A stretch of DNA of 64,000 nucleotides from CBDFJH01 sp965198095 (GTDB lineage Bacteria; Latescibacterota; UBA2968; GCA-2709665), in NCBI GenBank assembly GCA_965198095.1, contig OZ240239.1, positions 3,100,001 to 3,164,000 of the forward strand, written 5' to 3'. Below the pieces are notes generated by a model. The model was not told the DNA's origin. It saw only the letters and a program-made list of their open reading frames with translations, and made no database searches. The stretch's first letter is position 1; each line of letters opens with the position of its first letter. The position numbers and the translations under genes are program-made. Of this stretch, positions 52,142-61,124 are shown piece after piece.

Positions 52142-53824
52142 GTGATCCATGAAGCGCTACTGTCCATCGGCTTGCTCGTTGTCATTGCCAAGCTCGCCGA
52201 GGGTGTCCTCGGCCGGTTTGGCCTGAGCTCGATCGTTGCCTACACGGCGACCGGCATTCTGCTTGGACCCATCACCGGGATGGTCGAGCCGACGAGCGAA
52301 CTCCGGCTCTTCTTGAGCATTGGCATCTTCCTGCTGTTCTTCCTGGTTGGCCTCGACGAGATCGATATCCCAAGCTTCATGGCGACGATCCGCGGCCGGT
52401 TTTTCGTTGCGGCGTCTCTGTCGGTGCTCATTTCGCTCCTCTCGGCCTTGGTTGTCACGTCCGACCTCCTCGAGGTCGATTTCGCGCTCAACCTTGATTT
52501 CACGAAGGCGCTGGCGCTGGCCGGCATCTTATCGCTGTCCAGCGTGGGCGTTGTAGCGAAAGTGCTCACCGACAAAGGGCATCTCAAGGAACCGATCGGG
52601 CTCGAGATCTTCACCACGGTGATCATCGCCGAGCTGATCGCCTTGCTCGTGGCCGGGTTCACCATCGGCGAACACGGCTACGAACCGGGCGTCATTGGCG
52701 TAGTCATTCTGCTGGGGCAGATCGCGAGCTTCGCGCTGGTGGCATGGGTCCTGACAGCGAAGGTCCTGCCACCCACGATCGTCTATCTGAAGCGCTTCCT
52801 GAACGTGCCCGAGTTGTCGTTCGGGCTGCTGATGGGCGGCCTCTTCCTGATGGTGGCGGCGGCGGCGGAAGTCGGTCTCCACGGCTCCATCGGGGCCCTG
52901 CTTTTCGGAGCCGCCTTGTCGGGACTGCCCCATCAGGTGCGCCAGGACGTCATGCCGGGCATGCGGAGCGCGGCGGAGGGCCTGTTCATCCCGCTCTTCT
53001 TCGTCACGGCCGGCCTGTATCTGGACTTGTCCTTTGTCTCTCTGCCAGTGGCGACGGTCGCGGCGCTGTTGGTGATCCCCTCGCTGGGCAAGTTCGCCGG
53101 CGCCATCATCGGCACCTATGTGGCGCGGCTGGATCAGCCCTACGCCCAAGCCACCGGATTGATGGCAAAGGGCGTGGCGGAGATCGCGCTTCTCCTCGTC
53201 CTCCTGGAAACCGGCGCGATCGCGCAACCTGTCTTCTCGCTGCTCGTGCTGATGATGTTCGGCTACATTATTCTGATGCCCCAGGCGATCGACTACATGG
53301 TCAACAGAGCCAAGGGATCGCACCGCCCGACGCCGCCCGACGCCCTGCCGCTTTCCTTCGCCCGATACGCGCTGAAGGGCGTTACCGTCAACCACGTTCT
53401 GGACAGATCGCGAACCTATCCCGAGTCAACGCTGTCGGTCAGAGGCTTTCTGGATGCGTGGATCATGCCGGATCAACAGGACTACGTGGTGGTCGATGAA
53501 GGCACCGTTGCGGGGATCATGTCGCTGACCGCGCTGCGCTCCGTCCCCAGCGACTCCTGGGAGAGCACGCCACTGCGCGATGTGCTGCGAACGGATCCGC
53601 CGCCTGCCCTGCCCGATGAGCCGATCGATGACGTGCTCAAGCGGATGACGGATCACTCGCTGTCGGTGATACCGGTCACGGACAACGACTCGGGCGAGTT
53701 CCTGGGCACGGTCACGAGTCACGATGTCCTGGACCTCGCTATGTTGATGGACGAAATCTCCGACGAGCTGAAGCAGATTGGCGGAGAGGAGCACCAAGCC
53801 TCCAATTGCCCTAACAAGGGCTGA
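52142..53824 (+). CDS. CPA2 cation/proton antiporter with C-terminal CBS domains
   Basis: A 560-residue protein. Twelve or so membrane helices cover residues 1-385 (Na+/H+ exchanger fold; GILLGPITGMV, LFFLVGLDEIDI, SLSSVGVVAKVLTDKG, FVTAGLYLDLSF). The KefB/CPA2 pattern is clear; a KTN domain is absent. After a linker, two CBS motifs (about residues 415-545; for example TVAGIMSLTALRSVP, SLSVIPVTDNDSGEFLGTV) suggest regulation by adenine nucleotides. The start is GTG with a weak ribosome site. It is the first gene of a six-gene operon; the STAS gene follows 25 bases later. Confidence 0.88.
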   Translation: MIHEALLSIGLLVVIAKLAEGVLGRFGLSSIVAYTATGILLGPITGMVEPTSELRLFLSIGIFLLFFLVGLDEIDIPSFMATIRGRFFVAASLSVLISLLSALVVTSDLLEVDFALNLDFTKALALAGILSLSSVGVVAKVLTDKGHLKEPIGLEIFTTVIIAELIALLVAGFTIGEHGYEPGVIGVVILLGQIASFALVAWVLTAKVLPPTIVYLKRFLNVPELSFGLLMGGLFLMVAAAAEVGLHGSIGALLFGAALSGLPHQVRQDVMPGMRSAAEGLFIPLFFVTAGLYLDLSFVSLPVATVAALLVIPSLGKFAGAIIGTYVARLDQPYAQATGLMAKGVAEIALLLVLLETGAIAQPVFSLLVLMMFGYIILMPQAIDYMVNRAKGSHRPTPPDALPLSFARYALKGVTVNHVLDRSRTYPESTLSVRGFLDAWIMPDQQDYVVVDEGTVAGIMSLTALRSVPSDSWESTPLRDVLRTDPPPALPDEPIDDVLKRMTDHSLSVIPVTDNDSGEFLGTVTSHDVLDLAMLMDEISDELKQIGGEEHQASNCPNKG

Positions 53825-53849
53825 GTCGAAACATGAGGAGATCAAAGTT

Positions 53850-54188
53850 ATGGTAGTGCACACCGAGCGTCAGGACGGAATCTTGATCGCAAGGGCTGAT
53901 GGCCGCGTCGACAGTGCGAACGCCGGTGAATTCCAGAATGCCTTGAACAGCGCAATCGACGAGCACGATGATGCCGTGATTCTGGATCTCGCCGGACTTT
54001 CCTACATCAGCAGCGCCGGTCTTCGGGTTCTTCTGATGATCGCCAAGATGCTCCAAGGACAAAAGGCGAAGTTCGCAGTCTGCTCGGCCCCGGAACCGAT
54101 CCGGGAGATCTTCGAAATCAGCGGCTTCGACAAGATCATCCCGACTCACGACTCTCAGGCTGAGGCAGTCACCGCATTGAGTGCGTAG
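53850..54188 (+). CDS. STAS-domain anti-sigma factor antagonist
   Basis: A 112-residue STAS protein of the SpoIIAA/RsbV type. The conserved loop LSYISSAGLRVLL places the phosphorylatable serine at S55, with D21, N24 and ILDLAGL fitting the family. In its phosphorylated form it would be ignored by its kinase; when dephosphorylated it would bind the kinase and free the latter's target. AGGAG lies about 11 bases before the ATG. The frame is open upstream into the antiporter gene. Its partners follow directly: the phosphatase and the kinase genes. Confidence 0.9.
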   Translation: MVVHTERQDGILIARADGRVDSANAGEFQNALNSAIDEHDDAVILDLAGLSYISSAGLRVLLMIAKMLQGQKAKFAVCSAPEPIREIFEISGFDKIIPTHDSQAEAVTALSA

Positions 54189-54217
54189 TCGGTCAGACCA
54201 AGGAGGACGGCTGGCGT

Positions 54218-55393
54218 ATGAACGTGACGGAACGGCCATACAAAATCCTGGTGGTTGACGACGAACCGGATCTCCAACCCCTCTTCCTGCAGCGCATGCG
54301 GCGCAGCATTCGGTCCGGTCGATATCAGTTTGTCTTTGCCGGAAACGGCCTGGAGGCGATCGAGCGTCTGCACCAGGAAAAGGACATCGATATGGTGCTC
54401 TCGGACATCAACATGCCCAAGATGGACGGTCTCGCCTTGCTCGAGCAGATCCCTCAGATCGACCCCAACCTGCGTGCCGTGATCATTTCGGCCTACGGCG
54501 ACATGAAAAACATCCGGACCGCCATGAACCGCGGCGCCTTCGACTTCGTCACCAAGCCCATTGACTTCAAGGATCTGCAATTCACCATCGACCGGACGCT
54601 GGAACGCATGGAAGAGTGGCGCGAGGCGCTCTCATCGCGTGACAAACTGGTCGTGCTGCAAAACGAGCTCGACGTTGCCGGCAAGATTCAACAGTCCATT
54701 CTTCCCACCGAGTTTCCCGGGGGTCTCGATTATCAAGCTTTCGGCAACATGGTGCCCGCCCGGAACGTGGGCGGCGATTTCTTCGATACCGTGCGCCTGG
54801 ATAAGGGGCGGGTCGGCCTCACCATCGCGGATGTCTCGGATAAGGGCGTGCCCTCCGCGCTATTCATGATGGCCAGCCGCACTCTGCTGAAGGGTGCGGC
54901 CATCGGCGCCGGAGGTCCCGGCGCCGTTCTGAGCGAGGTCAATCGTCTGCTCCATGATGACAATAAAGCCACGATGTTCGTCACCATTCTGTACGCAGTT
55001 TACGATCCGGACGACGGCGCGCTGACCTATGCGAATGGCGGACATAACCCACCTCTGATCGTCCACGCCGACGGAAGCTCGATGTTGCTCCCGCTGACGG
55101 ATGGCATCGCCGTCGGGATTCTGCCGGAATTCGACTATGACCAGAACACCGTCTTCCTCTCACCCGGCGACACGATCGTCTTCTACACGGATGGCGTCAC
55201 CGAGGCCATGAATGACCGGAAAGAAGAGTTTGGAATGGAGCGCCTGCGCGACGTCCTCTCGGCTGATCCCTCGCGGGACGCCCGGGAAGCCAACTTGGCG
55301 ATCTTTCAGGCAATAGACGCCTTTGTCGGCGACACCTCGCAATTCGATGACATCACCTGCCTGACACTCCGTCGGAAGGAGACTGACACATGA
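54218..55393 (+). CDS. Receiver-PP2C (RsbU/SpoIIE-type) phosphatase
   Basis: A 391-residue response regulator with a phosphatase output. The receiver (VDDEPD at 13-18, acceptor D63 in VLSDINMPKMDG, TKPIDF near 112) is joined by a helical linker (residues 130-150) to a SpoIIE/PP2C domain. Its metal motifs are GNMVPARNVGGDFFD near 173, ADVSDKGVPSALFM near 203, NGGHNPPL near 276 and TDGVTEAMN near 327. It should dephosphorylate the STAS antagonist when its receiver is activated, probably by the histidine kinase three genes downstream. ATGA overlap joins it to the next gene. Confidence 0.92.
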   Translation: MNVTERPYKILVVDDEPDLQPLFLQRMRRSIRSGRYQFVFAGNGLEAIERLHQEKDIDMVLSDINMPKMDGLALLEQIPQIDPNLRAVIISAYGDMKNIRTAMNRGAFDFVTKPIDFKDLQFTIDRTLERMEEWREALSSRDKLVVLQNELDVAGKIQQSILPTEFPGGLDYQAFGNMVPARNVGGDFFDTVRLDKGRVGLTIADVSDKGVPSALFMMASRTLLKGAAIGAGGPGAVLSEVNRLLHDDNKATMFVTILYAVYDPDDGALTYANGGHNPPLIVHADGSSMLLPLTDGIAVGILPEFDYDQNTVFLSPGDTIVFYTDGVTEAMNDRKEEFGMERLRDVLSADPSRDAREANLAIFQAIDAFVGDTSQFDDITCLTLRRKETDT

Positions 55394-55803
55394 GCGGCCA
55401 AGTGTCACTGAGAATCGGTGCCAGTCTTGATGAAATAGCGCATGTCTCCGCTGCGGTAGAAGATATCGGAAGGCAAGATAACTGGCCCCCTGCCCTGGTC
55501 ACCCGGATAAACCTGGTCGTTGAAGAGTTGGCCGTCAATACCATGAACCACGGAGGCGATGTCAGCGAAATCGAGATCACGATGACCTCCGATGAAGACA
55601 GCGTCATCATCGAGATTACAGACGACGGCCGGCCCTTCGACCCGCTGATGGATGCTCCGGCGCCCGATTTCACATCGCCGCTGGGAGACCGTGCGATAGG
55701 CGGGCTCGGTGTCCATTTGGTACAAACGATCATGGACGAAATGCACTACCGAAGGACGCAGGGCAAGAACCATCTGGCCCTGACCAAGAGAAGGGTCGAA
55801 TGA
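55390..55803 (+). CDS. RsbW/SpoIIAB-like serine kinase (HATPase_c_2)
   Basis: A 137-residue GHKL ATPase: N-box NLVVEELAVNTMNHGG near residue 37, G1 ITDDGRPFDP near 75, and G2 GLGVHLVQTIMDEM near 104. It should phosphorylate S55 of the STAS protein. Such kinases usually also bind a sigma factor, but none is encoded here, so the target may be elsewhere or may be another protein such as the antiporter. Both ends overlap neighbours by four bases, giving tight coupling. Confidence 0.9.
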   Translation: MSGQVSLRIGASLDEIAHVSAAVEDIGRQDNWPPALVTRINLVVEELAVNTMNHGGDVSEIEITMTSDEDSVIIEITDDGRPFDPLMDAPAPDFTSPLGDRAIGGLGVHLVQTIMDEMHYRRTQGKNHLALTKRRVE

Positions 55804-57077
55804 TGGTGCGGGCACCCTGTCTGCCGAAGGTTCTGCGGGTTGGCGCCGGCGGGGTCATCGTCCTTACCCTGGCCGGCGGTTCCTTGTTCGGCAGCGCGGG
55901 CCCCGAGCATCGAAGCCGTGCTGCCGGCGCTTCCCGGACCCCCCCCACCCCTGCGGCTGCGGCGCTATCCGCGCCGGAATCCGGCATCTCCGACGACCGT
56001 ATCCTGTTCGGCCAATCCGCCGCCTTCAGCGGCCCCGCCCGAGAGCTGGGTACCGACATGAGACGGGGGATTGAAGCCGCCTTCCACGAGGCAAACCAGC
56101 GCGGCGGTGTCTCCGGCCGGCGGCTGGAACTCCTGTCGGTCGATGATGCCTACGAACCGGAAGCTGCCATCGCCAACACCCTCCACTTAATAGAGGAGAA
56201 AGGCGTCTTTGCGCTGATCGGTGCCGTCGGGACGCCAACCTCACGCTCCGCCACGCCGGTCGCCGTTGACGCGGGCGTTCCCTATATCGCCCCGTTCACG
56301 GGCGCGGCTTTCCTGCGCGAAGCCAGGTGGCACAATGTGATCAACCTGCGCGCATCCTATAACCAGGAGACCGAGGAGATGGTCGCCCGCCTGACCGGCG
56401 ACCTGCGATTTGAGCGCATTGCCGTCATGTATCAGGACGATTCCTTCGGCCGTGCAGGCTATCGCGGCGTTCAGGCGGCGCTCGACCGGCGCGACATGAA
56501 GCCGGTAGCGGTCGGATTGTATCCGCGCAATACGACGTCGGTAAAGAGGGCTCTGCTCGACCTGCGCCGGGGAGATCCCGAAGCAGTGATTCTGGTAGGC
56601 GCCTACCAGCCAGTCTCGACCTTGATCGCCTGGGCTCGCCACACAGGTCTGGATCCCGTTTTCATGACCCTTTCTTTCGTGGGCAGCAATGCGTTGGCGA
56701 AGGAACTCGGACCTGCGGGCGCCGGCGTCTTCGTCACTCAGGTGGTGCCTTTCCCGACGGACGACTCCCTACCCACGGTTGCCGCCTACCTCCGCGCCTT
56801 GTCCGCCTACGCCTCCGATGTAAATCCCGGCTTCGTTTCCCTTGAGGGCTACCTGGCCGGCCGCCTGGCTATCGCGGCTCTGGAACGCTGCGGCCGAGAA
56901 GTCAACCGTACGCGCTTTCTCGGCAGTTTGCGCCGCGCAATCACCATCGACCTCGACGGATTCGAACTCCGCTACGATGACGGTGACAACCAAGGCTCGG
57001 ACGCCGTCTTCCTGACTGTGATCGGTCGCGACGGTCGCTATCACCCGGTCGACACGCTCCGGGACACGGAGCCGTGA
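55800..57077 (+). CDS. Branched-chain amino acid-type substrate-binding protein (sensor-associated)
   Basis: A 425-residue exported protein with a hydrophobic N-terminal signal (VGAGGVIVLTLAGGSLFG). A Peripla_BP_6 fold follows: ILFGQSAAFSGPARELG near residue 66, IGAVGTPTSRSATPVA near 141, FERIAVMYQDDSFGRAGYRG near 203 (second half DDSFGRAGYRG). It resembles LivK/UrtA proteins, but no permease or ATPase genes are near. It lies directly before a histidine kinase with a four-base overlap and so probably presents an extracellular ligand to it. The ligand is unknown. Confidence 0.85.
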   Translation: MMVRAPCLPKVLRVGAGGVIVLTLAGGSLFGSAGPEHRSRAAGASRTPPTPAAAALSAPESGISDDRILFGQSAAFSGPARELGTDMRRGIEAAFHEANQRGGVSGRRLELLSVDDAYEPEAAIANTLHLIEEKGVFALIGAVGTPTSRSATPVAVDAGVPYIAPFTGAAFLREARWHNVINLRASYNQETEEMVARLTGDLRFERIAVMYQDDSFGRAGYRGVQAALDRRDMKPVAVGLYPRNTTSVKRALLDLRRGDPEAVILVGAYQPVSTLIAWARHTGLDPVFMTLSFVGSNALAKELGPAGAGVFVTQVVPFPTDDSLPTVAAYLRALSAYASDVNPGFVSLEGYLAGRLAIAALERCGREVNRTRFLGSLRRAITIDLDGFELRYDDGDNQGSDAVFLTVIGRDGRYHPVDTLRDTEP

Positions 57078-59284
57078 ACAATCCGCTGAATCGGCTGCTC
57101 AAGGGCCGCTTCCGAATCTCTACGCAGCTCTATCTGGGGATCGGAGGCGCCGTCGCCCTCACCATGGTCGCGAGTCTGGTCGGTTGGTTGTCTTTCAATC
57201 GCGTGGGCGATGTTCAAAGTCGTGTCAACGAAGGCAGCGTCCCGGAGATAGCAGCCGCTTTCGGGGTTGCACAGCAAAGCGGCACTTTGGTTGCGGCTGC
57301 CCCGCGTCTGACTGCCGCTGCGACACGTGAGGACTTTTCCCGGGTTACCGCCCAGGTCGCCGAGGAGCGGAGGACCTTCGAAGCGCAGCTGGCGGTCTTG
57401 ATGCGCCAGGGTGGGAAAGAAGAGGACGAGGAGCGCTACCGTCGTATTCGCGACCACGCCAGCGCGCTGACTTCGAACATCGAGGCCATTGAGAGTGAGG
57501 TCGACGAGCTTTTTCGGTTGAGCGCGCGCAGTGAAGATCTGCGCGCTGAACTGGCGAAATTGCGGGGCAAACTGTCCGGCATCCTGGTTCCGGCCATCGA
57601 CGACCAGTTCTTCTACGCGATGACAGGCTACCGGAAACTCGGTGAACCGCCCGCGCCCCGCGAGCGGCATTTCTCGGAGGATGAGTTCGCCCGCTACCAC
57701 CACCTGGCCGAGCTACACGCGGACGCTACCATCGCAACGCAGCTTCTGGCAAGCGCGTTCAACATGTCGGACGCCCCTCTGATCGAACCGTTGCGGGAGC
57801 GCTTCGAGGCCGCTGCCGGCCGTATCGAGCGGAGCGTGTCGGCCCTCGGAACAGCCCACTTGCACAGCGAAGTCACCTCGACCTTCGACCGGCTATTTCA
57901 GTTGGGTATGGGAGATCAAGGCAGCCTCGATCTGCTCGTTCAGAAACTCGAGCTCGAGGAACACCAGCGGGATCTGCTTGTGCGCAATCGAGATCTCGCC
58001 ATCGACCTCGTTGCCGAGGTCGATGGTCTGGTCAGCGCGGCCCGTGAACGCGCGCGGGAAGCCACCCGGGCTTCCACGCAGGCGATCCGGACCGGACGCA
58101 GCTTCCTGCTCGTGCTGAACGTGATCAGCATCGCCGGGGCCGTGCTGATTGCCTGGCTGTTCGTCGGTCGTGTGCTGTTACGCCGCCTCGAACGGTTGTC
58201 GGGCCGGATGCGCAGAATGGCTGGCGGCGACCTGGAGACCAAGGTCGAGATTGGAGGACACGACGAGGTCGCCGACATGGCCGCGGCCCTGGAGGTGTTC
58301 CGTCGCCACGCCCTGGAGGTCCAGCGTCTGAACCTCGTGGAAAAGCTGGCGGAAGAGTTGCGGGGGAAGAACGACGAGCTCGAGAGCGTGCTGGCTGACC
58401 TGCGGCGGGCTCAGAACCAGATCGTCATGCGCGAGAAACTGGCAGCGCTCGGCGAACTCACCGCGGGTGTTGCTCATGAGGTGAGGAACCCGCTCAACTT
58501 CGTCAAAAACTTCTCGGAGGTCTCGGAGGAACTTCTGGAGGAACTTCTGGAGACCCTCGGCGAGGGCGACGAGAAGCTGAACGCGGACCAGCGCGCGCTC
58601 GTCCAAGAGATCAGCCAGGATCTCACCGACAACCTGGTACGCATCCGTGAGCACGGCGAACGCGCCAACCGAATTGTTCACGACATGCTCATGATGGGCC
58701 GGGGCTCGGGCGAACGACAGCTCACGAACATCAACAACCTGCTCGATGAACACGCCCGGCTCGCCTATCACAGCGCACGGGCGACCGACCCGGATTTCCA
58801 GCTGGACCTGAAGCAGGAGTTCGATCCGGCAATGGAGAGCCTGGAGGTTATCCCGCAGCAGATCGGTCGCGTGTTCCTGAACATGGTCAGCAATGCATGC
58901 TATGCGACCAACGAGAAACGTGCCGCCCAAGAATCAACGCAGAGCTCCGAACGCTACGGACCGACGCTGTGGCTTTCCACACGGCGCGGGGAAGACCGGG
59001 CGGAGATCAGTATCAGGGACAACGGCAACGGAATCCCACCCGATGTCATCGAAAAGATCTTCAACCCCTTCTTCACCACCAAACCCACCGACAAGGGCAC
59101 CGGCCTGGGCCTGGCGATGTGCAACGACATCGTGCGTGAGCACGGCGGCACCATCCGTGCCGAATCCCAGCCCGGGCAGTTCACCGAGATGGTGGTCGAA
59201 CTTCCGTTGACGCCACCCCCCATCGCGCCGGAGGGAGACGCGGCGGATTTTGACCAGGATGGAATCACGGACTCTCCGGATTGA
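57074..59284 (+). CDS. HAMP-domain sensor histidine kinase
   Basis: A 736-residue kinase. The first membrane helix is near residues 21-42 (YLGIGGAVALTMVASLVGWL), a long helical periplasmic domain reaches about 345, and a second helix (VLNVISIAGAVLIAWLFVG) leads into HAMP (RLSGRMRRMAGGDLET, near 375). A coiled coil joins the DHp domain, with the phospho-histidine in LTAGVAHEVRNPLNFVKNF near 470. The catalytic domain has NMVSNACYATNEK, DNGNGIP and GTGLGLAM. The acidic tail (EGDAADFDQDG) is unusual. It should sense via the adjacent binding protein and phosphorylate the receiver-PP2C phosphatase. Confidence 0.9.
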   Translation: MNNPLNRLLKGRFRISTQLYLGIGGAVALTMVASLVGWLSFNRVGDVQSRVNEGSVPEIAAAFGVAQQSGTLVAAAPRLTAAATREDFSRVTAQVAEERRTFEAQLAVLMRQGGKEEDEERYRRIRDHASALTSNIEAIESEVDELFRLSARSEDLRAELAKLRGKLSGILVPAIDDQFFYAMTGYRKLGEPPAPRERHFSEDEFARYHHLAELHADATIATQLLASAFNMSDAPLIEPLRERFEAAAGRIERSVSALGTAHLHSEVTSTFDRLFQLGMGDQGSLDLLVQKLELEEHQRDLLVRNRDLAIDLVAEVDGLVSAARERAREATRASTQAIRTGRSFLLVLNVISIAGAVLIAWLFVGRVLLRRLERLSGRMRRMAGGDLETKVEIGGHDEVADMAAALEVFRRHALEVQRLNLVEKLAEELRGKNDELESVLADLRRAQNQIVMREKLAALGELTAGVAHEVRNPLNFVKNFSEVSEELLEELLETLGEGDEKLNADQRALVQEISQDLTDNLVRIREHGERANRIVHDMLMMGRGSGERQLTNINNLLDEHARLAYHSARATDPDFQLDLKQEFDPAMESLEVIPQQIGRVFLNMVSNACYATNEKRAAQESTQSSERYGPTLWLSTRRGEDRAEISIRDNGNGIPPDVIEKIFNPFFTTKPTDKGTGLGLAMCNDIVREHGGTIRAESQPGQFTEMVVELPLTPPPIAPEGDAADFDQDGITDSPD

Positions 59285-59730
59285 CATCGGGATGCGGAAG
59301 AAAGTTCAGGGGGAACGAACGTTACGTGACAGGTCGATTGACGGCAGGTAGCCCGCCATTCATCTTGCCAATCCCCGTTCTTCGAACCTCACTGCGAACC
59401 CTCTCCCGCTTCACGTGCCCGCAAGCCTGATTGCCTTTCCTCATTGTAGCGCACTGAGCCGTCTTCGCGTTGATCTGTGGTCCGTCGACGAGGTCCACTT
59501 CCAGCAACACAACTCCCAATGTCGCATGTGGCACCTTCTTTGCCTTCCTAACCTGAATAATTCATAAATTTGCTGAAAACACACAACCCCGACTTCTCAA
59601 CGCGCAACGCCGCCGTCCTGGCCGTTGAGGACCTCTTTGCCTCGTGGCAAAATGGCAGCGAAACCCTGCGTAGACTATGCGCAATTACTTAGGGCGCTAT
59701 GTGTAGTTATGCATGCCGCGCTCAGGACAG
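59285..59730. other. Gap with a mobile-element end
   Basis: No gene is supported. Bases 59549-59578 repeat the left end of the MITE-like element (TAACCTGAATAATTCAT and on). A short minus-strand frame (59322-59534) could be a relic, but I recognise no family in it. The rest shows nothing distinctive. Confidence 0.5.
59549..59578. repeat. Solitary end of the MITE-like element
   Basis: About 28 of 30 bases match the left terminal region at 36424-36453 (TAACCTGAATAATTCAT then AATTTGCTG). No matching right end was found nearby, so it is a fragment. Confidence 0.6.
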
Positions 59731-60870
59731 CTATGCACTGGCAAACACGAGCGCTCCCGGAACGCCGAAAAATGCACAGAGGATGTATGCGATGGCCAAC
59801 CATTTCCGTTCACTCCCGAGCCGTGCCATCCACTCGGCTCCCGCGATCGGAATCTCCCGCAGCCAAGGGATGCTATAGATGACGATAACGCCCAGCAGAT
59901 TGAAGAGAAAGTGCGCAATCGCGATCTGGTACGCGACGGTATGGGTGTCGCCCGTGATCGCGGTCGCGGCGAGAAGCGCGGTGATCGTCGTCCCGATGTT
60001 GGCGCCGAGCGTGAACGGGTAGACATGACGAAGCCTGATCACGCCTGCCCCTGCCAAAGGCACGATGAGGCTTGTGGTGGTCGAGGACGACTGCACAAGC
60101 ACTGTAACCAGAGTGCCGGAAAATATGCCGGTGATCGGACCCTTGCCGACGGCTGCCTGCAGGAACTTCTGGGCCCTGCTTACGAACACGCTTTTCAGCG
60201 CAATTCCAAGATACATGATCGAGAGCAGAATGAGCGCGACTCCTGCAACGATCAGAACCGAACCCGCCCACGGGTCGGGGAGCGAGGACGTCAGCGATTC
60301 TACAAGCCGGCTACCGAAACCGACGACGACCTTCACGATGCCCTTTCCCCCTGCATCAACAAACTCTACGTTCTCGATGATATGGGTCATCGCGCCGCTC
60401 AGTTTTTCAAGAAAACCGAACGCGAGTTCCAACGGCAGGAATACCAGGATGCTCAGAAGATTGAAAAAATCGTGTACGGTGGCGGCCGCAAATGCTTTTC
60501 TGAACTCCCCCGGTCGACTCACATGACCGAAACTGACGAGCGTGTTGGTTACCGTTGTCCCGACATTGGCACCCATTACCATGGGTATCGCCATGGCAAT
60601 GGGCATTCCCCCCGCTACAAGACCGACGATGATGGATGTAACGGTGCTGGAAGATTGGAGCAATGCAGTCGCCAGTATGCCGAGAACCAGTCCGACGAAC
60701 GGGTTCGTCGCAAATGCGAACAGGGATTCGACGCCCTCCGCACCGCCGCATACCAGACGAAAGCCCTTGCCGATCACGCCAACGGCCACGAGCAGCACGT
60801 ATACAGCCACGATGACGATGAGCCAAGGAGCGAGCCCTGACCGGATAGCTATCCGTTTTTTCGGTGCCAT
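59731..60870 (-). CDS. Na/Pi cotransporter family (SLC34-like) protein
   Basis: A 379-residue membrane protein with eight or more helices and the two inverted-repeat QSSS motifs of sodium-phosphate symporters: ALLQSSSTVTSII near residue 69 and VLVQSSSTTTSLI near 262, each followed by GANVGTT or GANIGTT. No C-terminal PhoU domain is present (E. coli-type YjbB proteins have one). It should move phosphate with sodium. It is flanked by an IS remnant and a repeat, so it may have been acquired together with the neighbouring region. The start is an ATG with weak ribosome site. Confidence 0.88.
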   Translation of the reverse strand: MAPKKRIAIRSGLAPWLIVIVAVYVLLVAVGVIGKGFRLVCGGAEGVESLFAFATNPFVGLVLGILATALLQSSSTVTSIIVGLVAGGMPIAMAIPMVMGANVGTTVTNTLVSFGHVSRPGEFRKAFAAATVHDFFNLLSILVFLPLELAFGFLEKLSGAMTHIIENVEFVDAGGKGIVKVVVGFGSRLVESLTSSLPDPWAGSVLIVAGVALILLSIMYLGIALKSVFVSRAQKFLQAAVGKGPITGIFSGTLVTVLVQSSSTTTSLIVPLAGAGVIRLRHVYPFTLGANIGTTITALLAATAITGDTHTVAYQIAIAHFLFNLLGVIVIYSIPWLREIPIAGAEWMARLGSERKWLAIAYILCAFFGVPGALVFASA

Positions 60871-60974
60871 GTGCGCAAGACGCCTCTGGTGTGCCGGCTA
60901 CCCGATCGGCGCGGGCTCGTTGCAAGAGAAGAAGATGCGAGGAGCCAGCTGGTCCTTGACCTTGATTTTCAACA

Positions 60975-61107
60975 GTGGTACGGCGGCTTGGGGCCGAGCC
61001 ATTTGCCGGCGCCTCAAGACATCGAAGCATATGCCGCTTCACGTCGTCCTCGTTCAGCCGGAACGCGCATTCGTTGATCTACCGCTCCAGGTGCTTCACC
61101 GTCACAT
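60975..61107 (-). pseudogene. Degenerate C-terminal fragment of an IS1595/ISXO2-type transposase
   Basis: Read on the minus strand, VTVKHLER, an in-frame stop, INECAFRLNEDDVKRHML resembles the C-terminal end of IS1595-family transposases (KHL-RY-(N/D)E-FRLN pattern). The interrupting stop replaces the usual Tyr and similarity fades afterwards. No catalytic residues remain. The family call is by remembered pattern and moderate at best. Confidence 0.5.
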
Positions 61108-61124
61108 GCCTTGACAACTGTCGT

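Noticed and set aside
59322..59534. 70-codon minus-strand frame as a gene
   Set aside because: No ribosome site, no recognisable family, and it adjoins a mobile-element end; it may be a relic but cannot be supported as a gene.
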